DNA from: Albugo candida
Lineage: Eukaryota > Oomycota > Peronosporomycetes > Albuginales > Albuginaceae
Length of the DNA stretch: 64,000 nt
Reading direction: 5' to 3'
NCBI GenBank assembly: GCA_905220665.1
Contig: CAJNAR010000144.1
Location: 248,001-312,000 of the forward strand
A program made the translations under genes and the position numbers. The number at the start of each line of letters is the position of its first letter. Positions within the stretch are counted from its first letter, which is position 1. The notes beneath the pieces are model-generated. The model was not told where the DNA came from and did not search any database. It saw only the letters and a list, made by a program, of their open reading frames with translations. This document shows positions 57,002 through 64,000 of this stretch, one piece after another.

Positions 57002-57077
57002 CAGAGTCCGCTCTGATCCTTGAAAGCGCCGCGAATCCTCAGAGTCCGCTCTGATCCTTGAAAGCGCCGCGAATCCT
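57002..57077. repeat. 38-bp perfect tandem duplication
   Basis: Two head-to-tail copies of a 38-bp unit starting CAGAGTCCGCTCTGATCCTT and ending CGCGAATCCT. The two copies are identical as printed, which points to a recent slippage event, or to an assembly artefact. Confidence 0.92.
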
Positions 57078-59563
57078 TATCCTCCTCAGTGCGCGGAAGA
57101 CGGGACAACTGAGCTTTTTAGCTAGGCGCAATTGATAACATTAGACAAATGATGACGTCCAGATTCACAGATGTCAATTCTATACGATGAACGGGGTCAC
57201 CGTTCGATGAACTTGCGGCTGAAGATGACATCAATGAGATAATCATCACCATTACGTTTGAGCAGCTCGGACCGCTAAGACTACAACTTCGCGGTACATT
57301 CCTGCTGCTTCCACTTTTTCCTTTTCTTCATTCCTTCCCGTCTCATGTGCACACTCCTACTTGATGTGACCGTTTTCGTGAATGTATGACTTTCGAAGCG
57401 TTCACCGAATTAACTCAAGTTCTCGTACGGGCTTCTCGATATCAACGGCGCGCTATATCACATAATGACTTCCCTTTCAGTAAAAAAATACGATCTCGAA
57501 CGTGGTTGTATATTGTTGATATCTTCCGTTGCAACAGACGCTTCGTCGTAAAGATGCTCTACCCTTGCACTTCACCTCCTATGCGCTTTGTTGAAATACC
57601 TCGAACTCCCTACGCTCATGTATTCGCCTTATAAAAACGAAAGGTTTGATCGCGTATGGCTGTAAAGGGGATCTTTAACCTTCAATGCAAAACAGTCTCG
57701 AGCGAACCCTTTTCTTTGACAGCGAGCAAGGAGTGCTACCGTTTTTAGTCAATTTTTGTGCATTTCACAGGTAGGCATGTTAAATGTCCTAACAGCTCGA
57801 ATATAAAAGTCAACGGGTTTGTGGGCATTTGTCGTGGACGTAATGATCCACTTCAAATATGTTCCTCGTTCATTCACAACAAAAATGCGTACATCCTATC
57901 GTGTCATCACTGAGTTTGCAGTAAAGGTCGAAATCCGTATCTTCCGATGTAATCTCTTTTTGTGTCGTCCAAATGGTTCTGTATGTCTGTGTGCAGTAAG
58001 GAAAAGTCAGCAAGAATCGCAAATGGTGCGATTAGCATCCTTCAAATTGAACGGTTATTTCCCAAGCAATTTGATTTGTCAATACGTATTCAATCCTTTG
58101 TATACAAGCTACCGCAGACTAAATCTGAGACGTTTGAGCCGGTCATATTAATTCACTTGCATGCATGTACAAAAACTTTTTTGGCATGATGATAGTGTGC
58201 ACAAACGTCTGTGACCGTATTAGGAGAGAAACAGAATTGTGTTACTTAATTGATACTGATGTTATCTGAAGATCACGCTCGGGAGACAAGACATCAAGTA
58301 ACCGTTGTCGCGCGGGTGGTCGTCTGGTATGTAAATCCTCATGATAATCCCATCTGAGTCAAACTTCTTTGTGGTTTAATTCGTCGTTTTTGAGAATTGC
58401 TTTTTCAGGACGTCCACATCTTATCAGCGAGGCGTTTGTGGAACCTCCGACCTGAGTTACGTGATGCTTTACTCATCATCATAGAATTTTCATTGAGTAG
58501 CGAGGAACGAAAGCCAGATGCAACGAACTTGATATTAATACAGCTTCGACAATTAGCCTGGATTTTTTTTGAGATCCAATTTGGCACTTAATAATCCAAG
58601 GTGGAAACACAGGATTAACAATGGGAAAAAACATTTGATAGAAATTGCAATTGGTGTGCGACATGAAGACAACAGAAAATATGATGGTAAAATCCTGGCA
58701 TATTGATGCAAAACTATCACGTGACGTCAGCCATCCGTAGCTGAAAATGGGGACAACAGATTGGAAATGGAGACGCTCGCATTATTGGCGTGATACTCGA
58801 TTTTCGTACTAGGTATACACACTCTAGGGGTAGAAATAACTGAATTTTAATGGTGCTTGAGAATCAACATGAAACTTATCGTATTTAAAAGTATTGCTGT
58901 GGTCAAATAGCAAAGCGGATCAGTGATAATGCATCCGCAAAGACAATAAGAACAAATCGCCGTCTACTGATATGATAAAGCCCTCAGGTATTACACCCAC
59001 AGCGTTGCGAGACACTCAAAGGTTAAAAGCAGTAATGGCAATATTTTAGTAAAAAAAATGATACTATACAATACAACCAAAACTGCTTTCTTCTATCGAT
59101 TTCACCGCTCAATTTCGTAAAAGTTGAATAAAGAGATACTATCGCTGCTTGAACGACCCGACCGAAGTATACTTGAGTGAGAAAGGATAACACGTCTTCT
59201 AACTAAACCCTCGTGAGGACTTTTCTTTTGAGCTTGGCTTGACACATACTCCTTATCTTCTCAAAATCTACCTTGTACTTGTGCTGTGAAGAGGGACGTT
59301 GTAAGCGCATGTCTCATGTGACGCTTCCCCATACGTCATTTCTTTCCTCTGGAAAATTGTATAGTAACGTGAGTCAATACACACATCACTGGTGGTTTAT
59401 ATTAAAAGTGTGTGCGCAATGTGAAACGTGGACTGAATGTCGCTCACGTGTCAAGTTAAATGTACCGATCTTACAGCCAATCGTTATCAGCCACGCCAGA
59501 AATGTTCCCCGAAAGGAGAGATCATACAGTGGACGAAAGGACGAAAGGTTCCACATATCAGAA
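57078..59563. other. gene-poor upstream region of acetolactate synthase
   Basis: Short frames only (57386-57634, 57819-58151, 58397-58591), none with a motif. The in-frame stretch 59273-59563 ahead of the synthase ATG lacks an ATG start of its own other than Met at about 59309 and does not look like a targeting peptide; I treat it as leader. Confidence 0.4.
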
Positions 59564-61528
59564 ATGCGACTCATAAGACGAAAACTGTTGATTCCTCTTT
59601 TTCGTCGAAATATACGCGATTTCCCTCCGACACACAGACAAAAATGTTATTTTTCCGTTTCTCTTCCTCAGCATGCTGCCTACTCAACAGCCGCTGTTCT
59701 CAAACAAATCAAAAACCCCATCAAAAATCACGAAGAAAAAGGGCGTCAGCATGCTCCTGAAATGACTGAAGAATTCATTGGAAAAACTGGAGCAGAGATA
59801 TTTCATCAAACGCTGGCGGAACTCGACGTTAAATGCGTTTTTGGGTATCCGGGCGGTGCGATTCTCCCTGTCTTTGACGCAATTTACGAAAGTAAGCATT
59901 TCGATTTCATTCTGACTCGACACGAACAAGGAGCTGGCCATATGGCTCAAGGGTACGCTCGAGCAACCGGAAAACCTGGAGTCGTTGTGGTAACATCCGG
60001 CCCGGGCGCGACAAACACAGTGACACCCCTGCAAGATGCTCTGATGGATGGGACTCCGATTGTTGTGTTTAGTGGTCAAGTTGCTACTCAGGTTCTTGGT
60101 ACCGATGCTTTCCAAGAAGCCGATATTATGGGGATCACACGACCATGTACGAAGTGGAACGTACAGGTTCGTTCTGTGAATGATATAGCAAGAAACATTC
60201 GTGAAGCTTTCCACATTGCTACAAGCGGTCGTCCAGGACCGGTTCTTGTGGATCTTCCGAAAGACATCACGGCAGGAATCTGTAAAAGCGCGGTGAACAA
60301 ACAACCTCAGTTGCTTGGATATTATGGACAGAAAAAGGTTGCAGGAAATAGAGTGAATCAAGATGGGAATATCGACGAGGCAATACGCTTGATCAATATC
60401 GCCAAAAAACCAATTATATACGCAGGAGGAGGATCATTACACGCGAGTCACGAGCTGGGATTGTTTGCTCGACAGGCAAATATTCCTGTGACAACCTCCT
60501 TACAAGGGCTTGGAACATTTGACGAACGTGATCCACTGAGTCTTCACATGCTCGGTATGCACGGATCAGTATACGCTAATAAAGCAATCCAAGAAGCAGA
60601 TTTGATCGTTGCTGTTGGAGCTCGCTTTGACGATCGTGTCACAGGACGTGTGCCAGATTTTGCACCGGAAGCCCGTCGTGCGGCCGCTGAAGGTCGCGGG
60701 GGAATCATCCATATCGATATCTCCGGCAAACAAATCAATAAAATTATTCCTGCGACGGTGTCGATTTTAGGCGATACCAAATACAATTTGGAACGAATTG
60801 TACCTCTGGTAACAAGCCAGCCACGCACCGAATGGCATCGAAAAGTACAAGGATGGAAAGCTCGATATCCATTCCGTTATCGTCGTTCTGCCCCAGGTCA
60901 GCCTATGAAAGCTCAGCGTGTGATTGAGGAGTTGTACACTCAGACAAAAGATCACAAGGATGTCTTGATAACAACTGGTGTGGGCCAACATCAAATGTGG
61001 GCAGCGCAGTATTACCGCTGGGCCCGTCCAAACACAATGATAACGTCTGGAGGATTAGGAACTATGGGATTCGGACTACCGGCTGCGCTAGGAGCCAAAG
61101 TAGCGCGACCGGATGCAACTGTGATTGATATCGATGGAGATGCGAGTTTTGCAATGACACTGACCGAAATGGCTACCGCTGCTGAATTCAATATTGGCGT
61201 CAAAGTGCTGGTGTTGAATAATGATTTTCAGGGAATGGTGAAACAATGGCAGGATTTATTTTACGAAGAACGGTATTCAGCGACCCGAATGAAAAATCCG
61301 AATTTTGTGAAATTTGCAGAGTCGATGCATTGCAAAGGAATCCGATGTTCCGATGAAAGCGAGTTGAAGGATGCAATGGCTGAATTTTTGGAGGCCAAAG
61401 GGCCAGTATTAGGGGAGTTTGTGGTGGAAAAAAATGAGCATTGTTATCCAATGGTTGGCGCTGGAAGAGCATTACACGAGATGATTATCGGTGATTTTGA
61501 TGATTGTCCGCCAACTACGTCTGTGTGA
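59564..61528 (+). CDS. acetolactate synthase catalytic subunit, mitochondrial type
   Basis: 654 residues, no intron. The chosen ATG (59564) gives an Arg-rich amphipathic start MRLIRRKLLIPLFRRNIR suited to mitochondrial import; upstream in-frame sequence is not targeting-like. The ThDP-enzyme core has VFGYPGGAILPVFDAI near residue 93, RHEQGAGHMAQGYARATGKP with catalytic Glu121, and SGPGATN. The FAD-region motif is GARFDDRVTG, and the ThDP/Mg motif runs from GDASFAMT to NNDFQGMVKQWQ (Trp562). It condenses pyruvate (or with 2-oxobutyrate) as the first common step of Val, Leu and Ile synthesis. Position 174 is Ala (GQVATQVLGTDAF), where yeast and plants have Pro. A regulatory subunit is not in the window. 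Confidence 0.95.
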   Translation: MRLIRRKLLIPLFRRNIRDFPPTHRQKCYFSVSLPQHAAYSTAAVLKQIKNPIKNHEEKGRQHAPEMTEEFIGKTGAEIFHQTLAELDVKCVFGYPGGAILPVFDAIYESKHFDFILTRHEQGAGHMAQGYARATGKPGVVVVTSGPGATNTVTPLQDALMDGTPIVVFSGQVATQVLGTDAFQEADIMGITRPCTKWNVQVRSVNDIARNIREAFHIATSGRPGPVLVDLPKDITAGICKSAVNKQPQLLGYYGQKKVAGNRVNQDGNIDEAIRLINIAKKPIIYAGGGSLHASHELGLFARQANIPVTTSLQGLGTFDERDPLSLHMLGMHGSVYANKAIQEADLIVAVGARFDDRVTGRVPDFAPEARRAAAEGRGGIIHIDISGKQINKIIPATVSILGDTKYNLERIVPLVTSQPRTEWHRKVQGWKARYPFRYRRSAPGQPMKAQRVIEELYTQTKDHKDVLITTGVGQHQMWAAQYYRWARPNTMITSGGLGTMGFGLPAALGAKVARPDATVIDIDGDASFAMTLTEMATAAEFNIGVKVLVLNNDFQGMVKQWQDLFYEERYSATRMKNPNFVKFAESMHCKGIRCSDESELKDAMAEFLEAKGPVLGEFVVEKNEHCYPMVGAGRALHEMIIGDFDDCPPTTSV

Positions 61529-61576
61529 GAAATATTGCTGCGATAATAATTTGACTACATTCTTGGGTTTACTATA

Positions 61577-61971
61577 CTACTTTTCTAGTTTCCCTGCTTT
61601 ATGCATGGCCAAGGTGTCATCGCAGCCGCCAATGTGCTTGCCTTTCAAAAATACATTTGGCACTGTTCGCTGTCCTGTGAGCTCCATCAAAATCTCTTGG
61701 ATTTTTCCGCCATCCTCTGTGGTTAAGAGGGTGAGAAATTACGAGATTGATCGCGTCTGCGTACCGCGTTCATCGAGTTCGATCGTATCGTATTGGATGC
61801 CTACGGTGTTGAATAACTCCTTCACTTGGGCTGCAAACGGACAGTACGTTTTTGAAAAGACTAGATTTGATTTTGGATCGAAAATCAGATCCTGTAGGAT
61901 TTGAGGATGTTAGAATGAGCGCACATGGGATGGATAGCGCTCACTTGACCCGAATAAACTGTTTTGAGCAT
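61577..61971 (-). CDS. glutaredoxin with CPFA active site
   Basis: Three minus-strand exons, 61971-61945, 61891-61765 and 61716-61577, give 97 residues with introns of 53 and 48 nt (GTGAGC...CTACAG, GTACGC...CCACAG). The fold markers of classical glutaredoxins are present: VFSKTYCPFA (Cys26), TVPNVFLKGKHIGGCDDTLA for glutathione binding, and LHKSGKLE-like MHKAGKLEK at the end. The second active-site Cys of CPYC is Ala29, so only monothiol chemistry (deglutathionylation) is expected. An extra Cys follows GG in IGGCDDT. It is neither CGFS type nor standard dithiol type. Convergent with acetolactate synthase, stops 48 bp apart. Confidence 0.85.
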
Positions 61972-62126
61972 TCAATGTGCAGTTGTCGTGCTTTAAAGAG
62001 GTGCGTTACTCGGAGTCTGGTACGTAACATGTTTTTTGTATGGATTCGGGTATTTTGTAAGATGTTCCAGGATCATATCTCACCGTGAGTGTTATATAGA
62101 TTATAATATAGATTATATTATGGGAA

Positions 62127-63575
62127 GGGAATCGTTATTCAGCCTCCATAAATTAATGAAAAACGTGGCTTCTGTTTGGTTTAAATAAATATAACGGAAT
62201 AAAAAAATAAAGGGATTATAAAAAAAATATAACAATTTAATAAATAAATAAAAAAGTATGTCAAGCCCGTATACTATACGTATGGATATACACTTCAATA
62301 TCAGCAATGGAAAGCGACGACACAAATTAGCAACAGCTTCTTTCGATAACAGGAGTCATGCCAATAAAAGGGACATAATTTAAGCAGTAATTAAGTTCAA
62401 CCGAGAATGTAACCGTCCGTTTCGTGTGGTATCAAGTGACAAGCGTTATAAATCAGTGTGCACACAACATGACTTCTCTTTGTTGTGCAGTTTTCCTTTT
62501 CGCAGACAATGAGCCCTTCGAGAAAGTTTTCTTTGCACGCCTTTCAAGTATCCTAATCGCTAAAGGCGTCTCGTAGATATACAACAAACTACTTCAAGTC
62601 TTGCAGTCAGACATATGGCCATAATCTCCGGTAGGAAAGTGACTGGTGACGATACAAACCAAGCGAGTTCCACCACATATATGCACTGTGCTCACGAACT
62701 CCAAATTTTGAAGCTTGAGGTAGATATCGTAAATGATGAATTCATACGGTTGAGTATCATTCTCTGGGAAGGACTATGAGCATATAAGTCATACAGTGAG
62801 CGTGGGATATTCGTGGGCGGTACATTTGTAAAGACATCAATCGGTGGGATCCTCCTTGTTGCATGCTTTCGAAATGGAAACAACGACATCCAAATTATCG
62901 GAGTTGGGCTTGTGTCGATAGAGAATAAAGATAACTGGAGCTGGTTTTTGAAGTTCTACTCTCTCACCTCAAGCCATCTCCAGCATTCGTGATATCGGAT
63001 AGGGACAAGGGGTTTATGAAAGCTGTGCATACATCGGCAACCGACGCCCCACATTTTTTTTGCTTCCGGCATTTGAAAGAGTACGAGAAGGCGAAAGCGA
63101 ATATCACAAGTTCGAACAGCAGTGTGCTGTTGTAGCTTCAGGAGGTTGAGCTTGAAATTTGGTCAAAAGATTACTCATCATGTCCAAAATACAACACTTT
63201 GACATCAGAAAACGTGGATTCGGTAAGCAGCGTGTTGAAGGGAATTCGGAGCCTTCCTATCATCGATTGCTTGATGGGGATCGAACGTGACGTGGCGTGC
63301 AAGCGAACGAGATGTGGAATGTGCAACCAATTTGACCATAGTCGCAGGACTTGTGCAATAAGGGACGCGTAATTGTATGCTTCATTATCCTTACTACATA
63401 GCGCATTATTGATCAAAGCTTTTTAATGCAAGACTGGTTTTTCTTCGTTATAATCCTACGCATGTGTATATCCATACGTATAGTATACAACATCGGTATA
63501 TTGTTTTTATTTTTTTATCAAATTGGTATATTTCTTTATATTCCCAAAAATAAAACCTTGGGAATCGTTATTCAG
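62127..63575 (+). mobile_element. Mutator-like element relic with inverted and direct repeats
   Basis: A 25-bp perfect inverted repeat (62269-62293 and 63464-63488; GTATACTATACG... ) lies in AT-rich ends and encloses a broken MULE transposase. Outside it, the direct repeat GGGAATCGTTATTCAG stands at 62127-62142 and 63560-63575, each followed by CTCCATAAA. At 1.2-1.45 kb the element is short, consistent with a deleted copy. Confidence 0.75.
62725..63371 (+). pseudogene. MULE transposase fragment
   Basis: Broken frames on the plus strand read GTFVKTSIGGILLVACFRNG near 62820, IGVGLVSIENKDNWSWFLKF near 62900, VISDRDKGFMKAVHTSATDA near 62990 and FFCFRHLKEY near 63055. Then come LTSENVDSVSSVLKGIRSLP near 63200 and a zinc knuckle RCGMCNQFDHSRRTC near 63310. 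The catalytic-region order (D--GTF-K, -ISD-DKGL, H-FC-RHL, then SWIM/CCHC end) is that of Mutator-like transposases. Several stops and frameshifts make it inactive. Confidence 0.8.
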
Positions 63576-64000
63576 CTCCCACCCTCCATAAAGTAATAGA
63601 TTACAAGTTTTGTACCCAAAAAATGGATCTGTGTATGCCAGTAGGTAATTTGTATTGCATGCTGATTGTACTGTCAACAGTCATATTTATCTAACACTCA
63701 TTCATTGCAGGTGATCTACTCTCAGTAGATTCAGCAGTTTGCCTCGCCTGCAAAGGCCAGCTTGCTGCCACTGTCCCAGCAAATGCAAAGCAGCGAGCTA
63801 TGATCCAGATGCAGCTTGGTTTCATGCTCTTGAAGATAATGGAAAGATTTTTCTGCGCGCAGCTCATCTTCGACACAAAATTCACTCCGCTGCACAAATA
63901 AATCATCGAACCACGAAAATAGCGCTTTTACTTTCGTATCTGAATAACTGAATAACCAACTAAGAAGTTATGCAAACTTTGATCAAGTGCAAGTAATCGC
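63576..64000. other. window end, nothing supported
   Basis: A 70-codon plus frame at 63739-63951 and an overlapping minus frame have no motif. The sequence may be the beginning of a gene that continues beyond the window. Confidence 0.3.

Noticed and set aside
59273..59563. N-terminal extension of acetolactate synthase
   Set aside because: Starts at TTG; the ATG at 59564 opens a typical mitochondrial targeting peptide.
63739..63951. Plus frame of 70 codons at the window end
   Set aside because: No ATG-supported motif, overlapped by an antisense frame; cannot be judged at the edge.
1..64000. tRNA, rRNA or other structured RNA genes
   Set aside because: I looked for tRNA arms and rRNA-like blocks on both strands and saw none; only the iMet-like primer site matched, and it belongs to the retroelement. 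A covariance search would be decisive.

Overview
The window looks like nuclear DNA of an AT-rich oomycete. The evidence is very short introns (37-79 nt), a myosin fused to a FYVE finger, TCA-T/C-T-C initiator-like elements, mitochondrial-type acetolactate synthase, a PH-containing AGC kinase, and Ty1/copia and Mutator-like debris. Albugo-like genomes fit the base composition and intron size, but I cannot fix the species.

Layout. 1-3.35 kb holds the 3' part of a decayed copia element. 3.5-18 kb and 33-46 kb are accessory DNA built from diverged copies of one segment, in both orientations. 20.2-33.0 kb is a compact housekeeping island: myosin-FYVE (+), CCDC174-like (-), PH/AGC kinase (+), U2A'-like splicing factor (-), RibD/Rib2-type deaminase (+) and a J-domain protein (-). 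46.6-50 kb carries an orphan ORF and a decayed orphan gene. 50.25-55.23 kb is a nearly complete copia element with 230-bp LTRs and a 5-bp target duplication. 55.3-59.5 kb has little recognisable coding. 59.56-61.97 kb holds acetolactate synthase and a convergent glutaredoxin. 62.1-63.6 kb is a Mutator-like relic.

The most interesting content is a gene family I do not recognise, called here the SSRQ family. There are four apparently intact members (about 4.6, 16.7, 35.4 and 43.6 kb) and two truncated starts (38.7 and 39.3 kb). Members share an upstream initiator-like block, a signal-peptide-like start ending in [I]xSSRQ, a phase-1 intron before a D-V-T type exon start, and a Ser/Lys/Asn-rich basic C-terminus. 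The middle of the protein has diverged strongly. The family rides on duplicated blocks whose passengers (J-domain gene, coiled-coil gene, NDUFAF7/MidA-like gene) are mostly wrecked. Reading frames retained inside decaying duplications fit a lineage-specific secreted family, possibly effector candidates, but that role is inference.

Other points of note are a likely U12-type AT-AC intron and a C-terminal SAP motif in the U2A' gene, a PH - NTF2/SnoaL-like - AGC kinase architecture, a glutaredoxin with CPFA instead of CPYC, and a natural Ala in acetolactate synthase where plants and yeast have the herbicide-relevant Pro. All exon junctions were read by eye from splice signals and reading frame; no search or alignment program was run.
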